Positions 37,701 through 49,099 of a stretch of 64,000 nucleotides of DNA are shown piece by piece. The notes below the pieces were generated by a model, which saw only the letters and a program-made list of their open reading frames with translations, was not told the DNA's origin and did no database searches. The stretch is from Sphagnum compactum. Taxonomy: Eukaryota > Bryophyta > Sphagnopsida > Sphagnales. The stretch lies in NCBI GenBank assembly GCA_965153455.1, contig OZ234496.1, forward strand, positions 5,217,207 to 5,281,206. The letters are read 5' to 3'. Position 1 is the first letter of the stretch; every line of letters begins with the position of its first letter. Made by a program: the position numbers and the translations under genes.

Positions 37701-40700
37701 GGCACATATGCAGGAGGAAAAGTAGGTCCATTGCTAACATGCAAGGCTTGTGCCGTAAATTGTGAGCCAAGTCCCCAGGGTAGCCATTGTGCTGAAGTTA
37801 CCAATTCATCATGTTCTGGAGGTTTGTTGCAAGAATATTTCCATGCTTGTGACTCTACTGAGTTGAAGTCATTACTACCATTTTTATGCCTTTCTTGAAA
37901 GCTTCCTGGTGGCTCATAGATTGGGCTTTGAGACAAAAGTGGTGAGTTAGGAGGGGTTGAGATTGGTGTCACTGTGGGGCCACATACTGTGATACTTGAT
38001 CCAAAGCTTGACATTTTTCCTATGCTTTTCCTGTCTTTCTTTGAGCTGCTCATGGCTGGTGGGGATGCCTGTATCACATAGTATGGTCTGTGAGGTGCCC
38101 ATAACAAATTTGATTGACATAAGTGATTTGTTAGTGCATAATAAGCATGATAGTGGTTATATTGTCAGAAGAGAGGTCAAAATAGGGAATGCTTATCACT
38201 GCCCCTCTCTATGAGGTGGGCAAACAGTAAAGAGATCACCACTAGCTTGACAGATGAGGAAGGTGGTGAAAGTTGCACATCTACCAAAACAAAGACCAGA
38301 CCCAATGGACCAGATCGGGATGAGGATGGTAAACTCCTTGCTGACAGCTGAGAGAGCTAACCAGCTCTTTGAACCAATCAGTGGCCAAAGGTGAGGCCAG
38401 TGAGCTGACATGCCCACTAATCATGAAGTCAGGAGTGATGGTCAAAATTGATGACTTCTAAACAGGGCAGCATAGCAAAGTTATCAGGCACATCTACGAC
38501 ACGTCAGGCTTCATACCTGAACAATTCACAACTCAAAACAAAAACCCTAAAGACGCAGAGATTTTGACCATGAAAGACCACAAAGCAGACCGAACTACCT
38601 CCTGAAGCATTTTCTTACACTTCTACACTGTCTTCCTCCGAGAGTTATCTGCAACCATTGTCTGAGAGAAAGGGGAGAAAACCATGAGGTTTGAAAGCAC
38701 CTGGAGAACACTGCCGGAGCAATATACATTGATGCTTGATGCAGTCTGCATTGATTCCAGTGATGAGCAAGATGATGAGCAAGAAGGCTTGGGAGTTGAG
38801 AAGGATGCCACCAAATAGCGCAAAGAGCAAATCTCTTCCTTCAATTTGGAGATGAGGTTGCTCCTTGAGTCTGGCTCAACTACATTGAGGGCGCTGTGGA
38901 TGTGGTGGGCTTTAGAGGCATAGCGAAGTGTGCTCACACTCTCACGTAGATCCTATGAGCATCCACCACCAATGCAGATCTTATTATAACAGTCCAGCAT
39001 CAATTCCATCAATTCTCATCAGTATCATTCCCAGTTTCTAGGTCCTACAGATGAGAGTTATGAGGTGTACGCCCTCATATGTATACCTGACCATGATAAT
39101 ACTGAACTGCTCATTAGTTTTATAGCTCAATCTTAAGTAGCAAACTGCCTAACAGGGAGACCAAGCCAGATATCTTGTGGAAAGGGATTGAGAGCTATCC
39201 CTCCAGTGTCATGTATTGTAAAGTTTGAGCATCCTACTGTGCTTGGGGGTGCAACACTACTGACCAAACTATAGAACTCTGAAGGGTTAGGTATTGACCT
39301 GTTCACTGGGGGATATATTTGCCACCAGGTATGTTTTGTTGTTGCCACCAAATGAATCACGAAGCAGCCATGTCAAAACTGAGTTGCGGTATGACACAAA
39401 TGTGCTCTTTGAAAGGCTCAAAATCACCTAGGTATAAAGAAACTGATCAGAGTTAGGACGTGCAAGATCTATCTCTAAACTTCACACTAATGAGTCAGAG
39501 CCAGCACATTTATGTATGACCTATCACTTGCAGATCAGTTGGGAAAATTTCAGCTAAATAGAGTGAGTGTGAACCTCATTCAACATGGAGAGAGATTTGT
39601 TTATGCAACGAGATTCTTCTGCTCGCTGTGCTCCCAAATTGCTTCCCCCCTTCTCACTGCCTGCCAGACATATCCCCATCCAAACATTCTATATGAGGTA
39701 ATTAGTATTCTCCAGTTTCTCTCTTTCTTAATACGTCCCACCCAACAGCATACTGAAATTTCAAGATATTGTCAAGCCAATGACTAGAAGCAACGAATGT
39801 CTTCACAATATTCAGGCAAATATGCAAAGACACTTTAGGGTGAAGAAGGGCAGATATACAAAGAATTTGCAGACTAGTCCTGGTATTGTACAGATGACAT
39901 GGTTAGGACAGGTTACCTGCAAGGTCGACAAGATGGATAAGGCTGGATTCCAAGCCATGACTCTGCCATTCACACCCCACATTTCTCTGCAAAGATCAGT
40001 TTGCATCTCCAATTGAGTTGCCTTGTACCTCAGAAGAAAATTGGTGTGACATGAAATCAAACTGGCCACAATATACAGTAGAAAATGGAGGCATACCCGA
40101 GTGATTTTAATGGTGAAGAGGGCATGGCTACGGCTTGAGTGTTCATTCATATCAGTGGCAGATGTAGTGCGGTTTGCTGCACCATGCTTAATCAACCTTT
40201 CCATGTCTGCCCACTCTCTCACATCCTTCCACAACAAACCCTCAACATATGGGCCTGAGACTGGGTGCTCCCGAACTTTTAAGAAAGTTTCCTTCTTTAT
40301 GCTGTTCAGATCTCCAAACCAAAGAGATGAAAAGTGGTTATTAGGTTTCTTCAGAGTTGGATCTCTTGCAGCTACCAGTGAGATCAATTTCCTCTTTGAT
40401 TTATGTGCTTTGATGGTTCCGTCCCTTCTCAAACGAGGGATGTGAGCATCTGTAACATTTCCAAGCTCATCAATGACAGTGAAGCGGGAACCAGTATCTC
40501 CATCAGCACTGGTAGTCTCCAAGTTTGAGGTGGCTACAGAAGGAGCACCATCTTCCACAAGAGATCCACAATGAGATGAGCGATCATCATCAACTCCATC
40601 TCCAACTTCCTGCCCAAAGCTGCCACTGACAGTATCGCTCATCATGGATGAAGGAGTATGGGGCCGAGCTGGTTTGGCTGCAGGCTCAACCACAGCTTTC

Positions 40701-43510
40701 TCAACTGCTAGTAAATCACGAATTTTTTCTTGGTAGATTTCAAAGTAGCTCACCTGATGAGCATGCCCCACACACATTTGAATTTTGCTAACAACTACTT
40801 AATTGCATGCAATATGACAGAAAGCAATGGAGGAAAAGTCAACAGAAAGAACAGCACCTGCACATTTATAGGAGATTCACTTGTGCATTCTGCATTCACA
40901 TGGTGCATCAACTCACAGCCAAGCCTTGGCATCTGGAGCATATAGTCAAAAATGCAACTCCTCATTGTCTGTGTTTATGTGCATTCTTCAAGGATATGGT
41001 GTGTGCTTTGTTCCCTAGGTGGAACATCTAATTTATAGAGTCTTGGAGTGGAGCACCAATGTAATGGAGTAAGAAAACAAGTAGATGCAGCGTGGCAGAC
41101 ATACAAGATGGTGACAGTACTTAGTGTGGGTTGATAACACTGCAACACAAAGAGGAAGGAATTACGTGACGTATTGTAAGAGGTTGGTTCCTCTGTCTCT
41201 TGCAAAGAGGTTAAAGTTGAAACTAGTCAACCAGAGCTTGCTTAACGTACAAGGCCTCTTCCTGCATCTGTCTCATCGCCCATCATGGTGTATGTCTTCC
41301 CTGAGCCAGTCTGCCCATAGGCTATGATCTATCACATTATAACCCCACAGATTGTTAATGCACATTCAGTGGATGGAGTGCCTTGCTCTCTTGAAAGTCA
41401 TGGCAAAGAACAATGAAGAGGAAATACAAGAATAAATCCTGCTAAAGAAGACAAGTCCTTGAAGATCCAAAATAAAAGAGGAAGGATTAAACATCAAACC
41501 CCACAAATGTTTAGGTGAATTTCTTGCCCATGAACCTCTGTCCTCATATTCACAAAGATGTACAGGGTTATGACAGTTGAATCTCACTGCGATTTTGAAT
41601 ACATTACACATGCAGGGCAATGATCTGTGGTGTATCTCCCACAGATAGAGGTAAGGAGGGAACATAAATTTAAACTGAATCCAAAGGGCAGGATGTCGGC
41701 AGTCTGAATTCAAGCATAAATCTTTGTGATAGAGTAACAAATTCAAAGGGCAAATGTTGATGAAGGAATCAGAAAAGCCAGCAAGATGGTCATTTAAGAG
41801 GAGGCTGCAATGCTCTCAGATCAGGAGAGTGGACAACTTACAGTGGTATTTAAACCCTGAAGGGCATTTCGCACACAAGGGACACCGAGTGCTTCAAACA
41901 TGCGTCGTTGAGATTCATCCTTATGTTTCCAGCTCTGCACCTGTAGGTAGCTATCATCCTACAACCATACAAGCTACTCATAATGCAACCATCTCTACTC
42001 TACTTGAGAGTCCACAATTTTGGCAAATAAATGTTTCAAGAAGACTTGAATAATATCCTTTGTCTGACATGCATAGATCTAAGATGTTGTAAGCTTGCAA
42101 AATACACACCTGAATATAGTCCACTTTGAATTCAAGAGACTCAGTGCGGCGCCAGTCTCTGAATGCAGGACCAATGATCTTGGGGCGTTGTTGGTCCACC
42201 TCCCGAACCACAATTTTATCTCCAATCAAGCATATCACCTGCTTCAATTCCAAGGATCATCTGTTTGAACCATCCCATACTGTTCTATTCTTTGCTCCTA
42301 ATTATGATTCATGCATTTCTTTCTGCATTTTGCTTTCCTCTCAATGGATTCTAAGTTCAAGAAGGAAGCACAGTTCCTACATAAGTTCACAGTGCAGCTC
42401 TTGAATTTTGGTAGGTATGTGAAGATGTATCACACGTGTATTGCAGTACCTGCCGCAAGGGGCACACTTTTTCATGCTCAGAAAATGGTCGCATCCTTAC
42501 AAAAACCTTGACCTGCAAACATGAAAACCGACAAAAAGTACACCATTAATACAGGGCAAATGGGCAAAAACTGAATGACTTTGTTCACTCAGGATCCTTT
42601 GGCAGGTCTCTTTGATTTCACTCCCTGCATCTATCTCAACGAAGGAGAACTTGTAGTGAATCTTTCTGAAATGCTAATCTTCTGAACAAATTTTTTTTCT
42701 GGGCACTTGGACAACAAGGGCTGTGGACCAAAGAGAGAGCGTCAAAAATACCTTTCCATTTTCAGCGTTATTTGATGAAGACGGTGGCCTTGAGCTCCCC
42801 GTCGTCGAGGAGTCCGAAAAACCTGCACTCATGGAACTGGCTCGTGGTGCTGGTGGTGGAACAAAAATCCATACAATATTAGTGTGTGTCATTACTGCCG
42901 ATTGTCCACCGCCACTGGCACAACAGAGAGAAAGCTAACTGCAAAGAGAAAAAAATAACACCGAAAAACGGCAGAAGAATCGAAGAATGCGTGACTCTAG
43001 ACATCTTCTTCCTGGACGATCCTCTAGGGACCTTTCTTTCTCGAATCTTCTTGAATCGTCGTACCATTGCCAAGCGATACTTCTGTGAACAGTTCCTTCA
43101 AAAAGAAAAACAACGGAAAAGAAATCTGTCTTCTCCTAAAGAATCTGATATGATTTTCATGTGTGTCAATTCTGAGTGGGCAAATAAGCAGATTAGCGGG
43201 GTGCTTAGTGCTTACTGTGTTTGGCTTCGAACTCCTCAGCCCACATTGTCGTCGTTTTGTCGATTGCTGTTCCCATAAGAGATGACGACGGGGATGATGA
43301 TCGATGAGTCCTATTGACAATGGAGCTTGCATCAAACTCCAACACCCTGCTTGCCAACGCTACAGACTGCATATTACTATGACTATTGCTATTATTACGA
43401 TTCCTTGGCAAAGGACTACAATTATGCCTCCCTCGCTGCTCCTCCTCCTCCTCATCATCATGCAACGAAGCCCTCGCCGCTACTCCAAACCCAGCCGAAT
43501 TCATAGCCAT
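31744..43510 (-). CDS. Kinesin-3-like motor protein with a giant QT-repeat exon and FHA-like domain
   Basis: A predicted ATP-driven microtubule motor. Exons: 43510-43216, 42849-42752, 42512-42450, 42238-42110, 41940-41842, 41328-41251, 40932-40858, 40753-40097, 39986-39917, 39660-39575, 39427-39299, 38952-~38817, ~38068-33068, then tail exons 32346-32296, 32271-32176, 32107-32020 and 31848-31744 (stop). Coiled-coil pieces near 32760-32637 are not joined. Motor motifs in order: [27 protein letters not shown] (P-loop), [42 protein letters not shown] (switch I), IHLVDLAG (switch II), [24 protein letters not shown] and [10 protein letters not shown] ~140-residue acidic insert sits between IRDLL and VREHP. 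The ~5-kb exon ends in an FHA-like segment (AGVNRLG..., VHLNRIP..., LASGDQLVL). The tail piece ([19 protein letters not shown]) resembles kinesin-3 stalk sequence. Motor phases are all intact. The link between motor and giant exon rests on co-linearity and needs a transcript. Confidence 0.85.
34232..36690 (-). repeat. 14-residue (42-bp) coding repeat array, G-x-Q-T core, about 35-40 units
   Basis: Inside the giant kinesin exon, two dense blocks (36690-36183 and 35265-34232 in gene order) consist of 14-residue units ending in [DE]-[VIF]-G-[HYQN]-Q-T. In the second block three unit types alternate: [24 protein letters not shown] and [12 protein letters not shown]. This gives a 126-bp higher-order period. 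Spacer units are less regular, but the frame is open throughout. Divergence between units is substantial at DNA level while D, G, Q and T are kept, which suggests selection on the protein motif. Confidence 0.85.
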
Positions 43511-44164
43511 TCAAACCTCCTAACAAACAAACAAACTTCTAGACTTACTGTCTCTCTCACTCTCGCAAAACTAGGTACAAGTTTGTTCTCCCCCCCCCAC
43601 CCCCAAACTCCTCCAAAAACTGGTACCACCTTGGCAATTGCGAGGAATAAGTGAAGAGCAACTGAATATATACTAATAAGATCGAGAATTGTTCCGGAGG
43701 CACTGGATCCAAATCGAGCGTTTTTGTGCAGAAATCTCGTCGTGATGAAGAGATCTCCTTCTTCGTCTTCGTCGTCTTCTTCGACTTCCTCTTCTTCTTC
43801 TTCTTCTTCTTCTTCACAAGGCCGTTGTTAACTGACTGTGCCAACCAAGGTGACCAAACCATGAGTCTTAACTCTACTTGTTCCCTGGTTAGTTTCCCTG
43901 GTTAGTTTAGTTTAGTTTAGTTTAGCCCCGATCTTTTAGGCTACACTAAAAATTGTGTCAAAATTTGAATTTTTTTTCCCCTGAACAAAAATGTTTTCTC
44001 GAGAATTTGGCGAGAAATTTCCCAAAAAATTAAATAACAGGGAATTGGCGAAATTTGTGAAATTTCGCCAGGGGCCAAAAAAAAACACACACACAGACTC
44101 GTATGCAAGTAGCGCATGCGCACCAAACCCTAATCTTGTATCGTTGTCGCTGGAGCATCGCGCA
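43511..44164. promoter_or_regulatory. Shared divergent promoter region (kinesin / NDUFS1)
   Basis: The two start codons face away from each other across ~650 bp. The kinesin side carries a (TTC)n run (43785-43818, GAA on the kinesin strand) that is probably 5' UTR. The middle has TTTAG repeats (43896-43925). The NDUFS1 side has AAACCCTAAT about 40 bp before its ATG, a telobox-like motif common in promoters of plant housekeeping genes. Confidence 0.5.
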
Positions 44165-46504
44165 ATGGCCACCTCGGGACGGCGCTCTGCCAAGCTCCTG
44201 CAACGAATTGCAACTCTAACGCCGCGCTTGAAGCCCAGGCCAGCAGTTGCAGCTTGTGACTGGAATCCCAAAAGTTTGCAGTTCTGGCGCTGTCTTCATC
44301 ATGGCGGCGATGGAGTGTTGGTTCCGGATGTGGGACGAGAACGGAAGACCAGCGGGAGCAGGCAGCTGGCAAGTGAGGGTGGTCGGCTGCCTCCTTCTGC
44401 ATTGGGAGGGTTGCGGTATGCAACGAGTGCGGCGCTGCCGGCAGTAGGTGCGAAAGTGGCGAAGGCGGAGGAGATGATCGAGGTCAGCGTGGATGGACAA
44501 TCTGTGCAGATTCCCAAAGGTATGACGGTGCTGCAGGCCTGTGAGCTCGTCGGGGTGAGTATCCCTAGGTTTTGTTACCATAGCCGTCTCTCCATCGCTG
44601 GCAATTGTCGCATGTGCCTTGTGGAAGTGGAGAAGACGCCCAAGCCTGTGGCGTCCTGTGCTATGCCTGCCTTACCGGGCATGAAGATCAAGACGGACAC
44701 GCCCTTGTGCAAGAAAGCAAGGGAAGGCGTCATGGAGTTTTTGTTGCTGAATCATCCTTTGGATTGTCCGATTTGCGACCAAGGAGGCGAGTGCGATCTT
44801 CAAGATCAATCTATGGTGTTTGGATCTGATCGTGGTCGCTTTACTGAAACCAAGCGCACTGTCCTCGATAAGAACTTGGGCCCGCTTGTGAAGACAATCA
44901 TGACACGCTGCATCCAGTGCACCAGGTGTGTCAGATTTGCCAAGGAGATCGCTGGGGTGGAGGATCTTGGTGTGCTGGGGCGCGGTGGGAGTGAAGAGAT
45001 TGGGACATATGTGGAGAATCTGATGACCAGTGAGCTTTCTGGTAATGTTATTGATGTGTGTCCTGTGGGTGCATTGACGTCCAAACCCTATGCATTCACT
45101 GCAAGAAGCTGGGAGTTGAAGAGCACAGAGAGCATAGATGTTACTGATGCTGTTGGCTCCAATATTCGTGTTGACAGCCGAGGACCTGAAGTGATGCGCA
45201 TACTGCCTCGGCTTCATGAGGAAGTCAATGAAGAATGGATATCTGATAAAGCAAGGTTCAGCTATGATGGTCTGAAGCGGCAACGATTGAGTGAGCCCAT
45301 GATCCGTCGGCCTGATGGCCGATTGGAGGCTGTCTCTTGGCATGATGCGCTTGAAGCTGTGGCTGAAGCTGCTCATCGAGTGAAGCCTGAGGAGATGGCA
45401 GGGATAGCTGGTAAGCTCTCAGATGCTGAATCCATGATGGCTCTGAAGGATTTTCTGAATAAGATGGGCTGTGAGCGCATCTGGAGTGAAGGTGATGGCA
45501 AATCTGCAAATGTTGACATGCGGTCCAGTTTTCTGCTCAATACTGGCATTGCCTCCCTTGAGTATGCAGATCTTTGTCTCTTGGTTGGCACTCAGTTACG
45601 ATGGGAAGCACCCCTAGTGAATGCAAGACTCCGGAAAGCTGTTCGGAGCTCAAGGGCTAAGGTGGCTAGCATTGGACCTCCCACAGACTTGAATTATCCT
45701 CATCAGCATTTGGGCACTGGCAGTGAAACTCTTATCAGAATTGCAGAGGGTCGACACCCGTTCTGTGCAGAGTTTGGTAGAGCTGAGCGGCCAGCTGTTA
45801 TTGTTGGTTCTGGGTTGTTGGAGCATTCAGACAAAGCAGCAGTTATGGCGGCAGTGGAAATGATTGTAAAACATGGCAATGTTGTGCAAGATGACTGGAA
45901 TGGATTCAATACAATTCTCTTGAATGCTGCTCAGGCTGGTGCTCGAGACTTAGGCCTTGTGCAAGGTGCTAGGGCTGGCAGCAAGGAGATCAAGTTTTTA
46001 TATCTTTTGGGTGCAGATGAGCTCACCCCAGCTGATATCCCAGCAGATTCATTTGTGGTTTATCAAGGACATCATGGTGATCGAAGTGCTTACAGGGCCA
46101 ATGTTATCCTACCAGGAACAGTGTATACGGAAAAAGAAGGGACATATGAAAACACTGAAGGTCGAACTCAACAGACTAGTCCAGCAGTGCCTACTGTTGG
46201 TGATTCCCGAGATGATTGGAAAATTATCCGAGCTCTGTCAGAGATAGCTGGAGTGAGGCTTCCTTATGACACAGCAAATGGCTTAAGAGCCAGGATGCTT
46301 GCAGTGTCACCAAACTTGCTAAGGATTGATGACTTGGAGCCTCCTTCAGACTTCTCCTTCACTCTGAAGAATCAGTCTCCGTCAACAGTTGCATTATCCT
46401 CATTCCCCAAGGCAGTTGAAAACTTCTACATGACAGACTCAATAACCCGTGCTTCCCGAACTATGGCACAGTGCACTGCTGCCTTTTTCGGCAAGAGGGA
46501 ATAG
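44165..46504 (+). CDS. NDUFS1: Mitochondrial complex I 75-kDa subunit (NADH:ubiquinone oxidoreductase Fe-S protein 1), intronless
   Basis: Core subunit of the peripheral arm of respiratory complex I; it carries three Fe-S clusters passing electrons from NADH toward ubiquinone. The product is 779 aa from the ATG at 44165. The frame is open further upstream, but the earlier in-frame region is promoter-like, and this start gives an Arg/Ser/Ala-rich mitochondrial presequence ([20 protein letters not shown]). The mature part begins with a ferredoxin-like fold near residue 103. Cluster ligands are all present: [19 protein letters not shown] (N1b), [18 protein letters not shown] (N5), [11 protein letters not shown] and [13 protein letters not shown] (N4). 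A molybdopterin-oxidoreductase-like domain follows to the C-terminus. Length fits the plant family (about 750 aa). There is no intron, whereas the angiosperm genes I know are split, so this may be a retrocopy or have lost introns. The frame is fully intact. Confidence 0.97.
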   Translation: MATSGRRSAKLLQRIATLTPRLKPRPAVAACDWNPKSLQFWRCLHHGGDGVLVPDVGRERKTSGSRQLASEGGRLPPSALGGLRYATSAALPAVGAKVAKAEEMIEVSVDGQSVQIPKGMTVLQACELVGVSIPRFCYHSRLSIAGNCRMCLVEVEKTPKPVASCAMPALPGMKIKTDTPLCKKAREGVMEFLLLNHPLDCPICDQGGECDLQDQSMVFGSDRGRFTETKRTVLDKNLGPLVKTIMTRCIQCTRCVRFAKEIAGVEDLGVLGRGGSEEIGTYVENLMTSELSGNVIDVCPVGALTSKPYAFTARSWELKSTESIDVTDAVGSNIRVDSRGPEVMRILPRLHEEVNEEWISDKARFSYDGLKRQRLSEPMIRRPDGRLEAVSWHDALEAVAEAAHRVKPEEMAGIAGKLSDAESMMALKDFLNKMGCERIWSEGDGKSANVDMRSSFLLNTGIASLEYADLCLLVGTQLRWEAPLVNARLRKAVRSSRAKVASIGPPTDLNYPHQHLGTGSETLIRIAEGRHPFCAEFGRAERPAVIVGSGLLEHSDKAAVMAAVEMIVKHGNVVQDDWNGFNTILLNAAQAGARDLGLVQGARAGSKEIKFLYLLGADELTPADIPADSFVVYQGHHGDRSAYRANVILPGTVYTEKEGTYENTEGRTQQTSPAVPTVGDSRDDWKIIRALSEIAGVRLPYDTANGLRARMLAVSPNLLRIDDLEPPSDFSFTLKNQSPSTVALSSFPKAVENFYMTDSITRASRTMAQCTAAFFGKRE

Positions 46505-47329
46505 TAACCCTGAATTATTCTTTGGACAAACATTTTGTTGTGGGGTGCAGGGGGTGGAGGCAAGGATTGTTTTCCATTCATGCAGATTCAGAGCATTGGT
46601 GCAGTGGGCCTACAGATGTCACCTTGCTCTTTTGTAAAGTGATAGCTTGAAAGGGGGGACCCTTGAGATTCGCTATTGCATGTGTGTCTGAGACTCAGTT
46701 CCTCCTTTCGATCTCATCATCAAAGATCTTCTGATGATGGGACGTAGAGCTTGTTGCTTGTTGCAGTCAAGGTGACTTGCTCAATCAGAAATTGCTCTGG
46801 ATATTAGATCCTTCAAGGAAACATGGACATTTCTCAATTCTCATAAGAGTTTCTTATTATCCTTCAAGGAAGTAATAAAAAAATTCTGGATGCAGGTTGG
46901 TGTCTTTCATTGACTTGTAATTGCTACCTTATGGTAGAGCCAGTTGCAATGTGACAACAGGTCATGGACAATCGAGGGACTGTCACTGTTCATACCGCAG
47001 AATTCATCATTTAGCTAAGAGTCAAATATGCTAATCGACTTAGTACTTGTTCATAGGAGCAACATGCATGTAATTGAGGACTACTACAGTAATAAAATTA
47101 CTTCCAAGTTCTGACAATGCCGCATCCATATGCATTATGTTATTTGGAAATCTAGAAAACCAGTTTGTGTTCTTCTTTGGTTCTTCTAAGCACATGGAAT
47201 GTCACCGACTGCAATTTAATTATGTTTGATTATGTGAGACAATATGCTTGGTTCTTCTCTGAGAGATGAGAATCATCATCCGTCTCCACTGTAAAGTGCT
47301 GTGCTATGATTGGAAGATGGGATGCTAGC
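46505..47329 (+). other. 3' flank of NDUFS1
   Basis: No coding region. Possible polyadenylation signals (AATAAA-like) lie near 46872 and 47091. The sequence is unique until the satellite begins near 47330. Confidence 0.5.
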
Positions 47330-48225
47330 CAGTTCGGTGCTTGTAGGTCTATATGGTATGCCCCAGTGATATTTCATCCATGAAGTTTAGCTTGGTAGTT
47401 GGTAATAAATCTGTCATGAAGAGCTGTGTTGTGATCAGAGATGGATGCTAGCTAGTTCAGTGTTTGTACACTTGATGCACATTTCATCCATGAAGGTTAG
47501 CTTGGTAGTTGATAATAAATCCCCCACCAGCTACAAAGAGCAGTGCAATGGTCAGAGAGATAGGATGCTAGCAAGTTCAGTGATTTCCATGCACATTTCA
47601 TCCATGAAGGTTAGCTTGGTAGTTGATAATAAATCCTCCACCAGTCACAAAGAGCAGTGCAATGGTCAGAGAGGTAGGATGCTAGCAAGTTCAGTGATTT
47701 CCATGCATATTTCATCCATGAAGGTTAGCTTGGTAGTTGATAATAAATCCCCCACCAGCTACAAAGAGCAGTGCAATGGTCAAAGAGATAGCATGCTAGC
47801 AAGTTCAGTGATTTCCACGCATATTTCATCCATGAAGGTTAGCTTGGTAGTTGATAATAAATCCCCCACCAGCTACAAAGAGCAGTGCAATGGTCACAGA
47901 GATAGGATGCTCACAAGCTCAGTGATTTCCATGCATATTTCATCCATGAAGGTTAGCTTGGTAGTTGATAATAAATCCCCCACTAGCTACAAAGAGCATT
48001 GCAATGATAGAGATAGGATCCTACCCAGTTCCATCGAATTCCAGGAATATTGCATCCATGAAGGTTGGCTTGATAGTTGATAATAAATCCCCCACCAACT
48101 ACAAAGAGCATTGCAAAACGAACGGAGATGGGATGCTAGCCAGTTCAGTGATTGGTCGTCTCTCTCTCTCTCTCTCTCTCTCTCCAGGGATATTTCATCC
48201 ATGAAGGCTCAGCTTCTTAGTTCAT
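47330..48225 (+). repeat. 114-bp satellite, about 8 copies, open in one frame
   Basis: The block around TTTCATCCATGAAGGTTAGC occurs eight times (near 47374, 47485, 47596, 47710, 47824, 47938, 48050, 48187). The unit also contains TTGGTAGTTGATAATAAATC and GAGCAGTGCAATGGTC. The central copies are nearly identical and exactly 114 bp (38 codons) apart, so a 211-codon frame at 47445-48080 stays open. That frame has no family resemblance, and I read it as a by-product of the unit length. The last copy abuts a TC microsatellite (48160-48185). Confidence 0.85.
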
Positions 48226-49099
48226 AATCATGGCGAAGAACTGGTCTTCCTCTTCTCTAGCGGTAATAGGCAACCGCGTTCGTTTTCCTCGTCCTCCTCT
48301 TTGCTGCACCACACCATCGCCCCTCATTGCTCTTCTGTTTTCGCAGTCCTTTTTCTTCATCTTCTCGCCAGAATTTCTCCCCATCTTTCTCCCCATCAGG
48401 TACTCATCTACCACCTGCTGCTTACTGATTTTTTCGAAGGAATTTTATGTGCAGAAAGAAACCGCTTGTTTTTCCGTGGTTTCTTTGGAGCCTTGGTTTT
48501 GTTTCTTTTGCTGGTTTTGGGGTCTGCTTCTTCTTTTTCACTTACTTGGTTGTGTTCTGACGGAAGCTCCGGATTTCGAAGCTCTTGGGGATTTTCTACC
48601 GTTCTCGTTCTCTAGAAAAAGTGGGGGTTGTCGTAGTTCTGTTTTTAAAGGTACTTCCTATGTGCAGAGCGGCTTAGGGTTTGGTCCCTTTAGGAATTCT
48701 TCCGCTTTTCTTATTGCCTTCCAATCGGTATTTGAAGGAGTTTGACAAGGCTACTAATCTGCAGCTTCTTCGAGACTTTCTCGACAATAATTGTATGGCG
48801 TCTCTCCGTTTGCCGCTCATGACGAGCTCGTTTCGTTATAATTTCTTGCATTGTTTGTGGCCGGTTTGCTATCCAAAGCCGTTGGTTGAATCTTCTCCTT
48901 TGAGTAGCTTCAGTAGCAAACGCCTCTTGCATTGCCGTGCAGTTCTCTAGAAGCTGTTGTAGCATTGTACAGACATGAAGCACTTGTTGTAATTTAGGGT
49001 TTCATGTTGGTTTGCTGTTATAGGGTTTGGTTTCAAGGGTATTTAAGGCCACAAGTGCAGGACAGAGAAGGAAAAGGCGAGGTGCATGAGTGATGGAGG
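48226..49099 (+). promoter_or_regulatory. Probable promoter and 5' UTR of the SMG7-like gene
   Basis: The region lies between the satellite and the SMG7 start codon. It is pyrimidine-rich with several short upstream reading frames (e.g. 48230-48745). None has a recognisable domain. Donor- and acceptor-like sites suggest the 5' UTR may be spliced, but I cannot fix the boundaries. Confidence 0.4.

Noticed and set aside
41300-41345. Apparent frameshift before the kinesin P-loop
   Set aside because: Reading through from GGTTATAATGTG gives a stop, but a GTGATAG acceptor at this point and a donor after GLNTT (41842) restore [17 protein letters not shown] exactly, so the motor is intact.
43557-43862. 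Lys-rich frame on the minus strand upstream of the kinesin
   Set aside because: Dominated by the (GAA)n microsatellite; more likely kinesin 5' UTR.
43991-44164. N-terminal extension of NDUFS1 by 58 in-frame codons
   Set aside because: That stretch is promoter-like (telobox, low-complexity lysine/asparagine coding) and the downstream ATG is followed directly by a typical mitochondrial presequence.
47445-48080. 211-codon open frame as a repeat protein
   Set aside because: It exists only because the satellite unit is 114 bp. It has no hydrophobic pattern or family match, and its flanks continue the same repeat out of frame.
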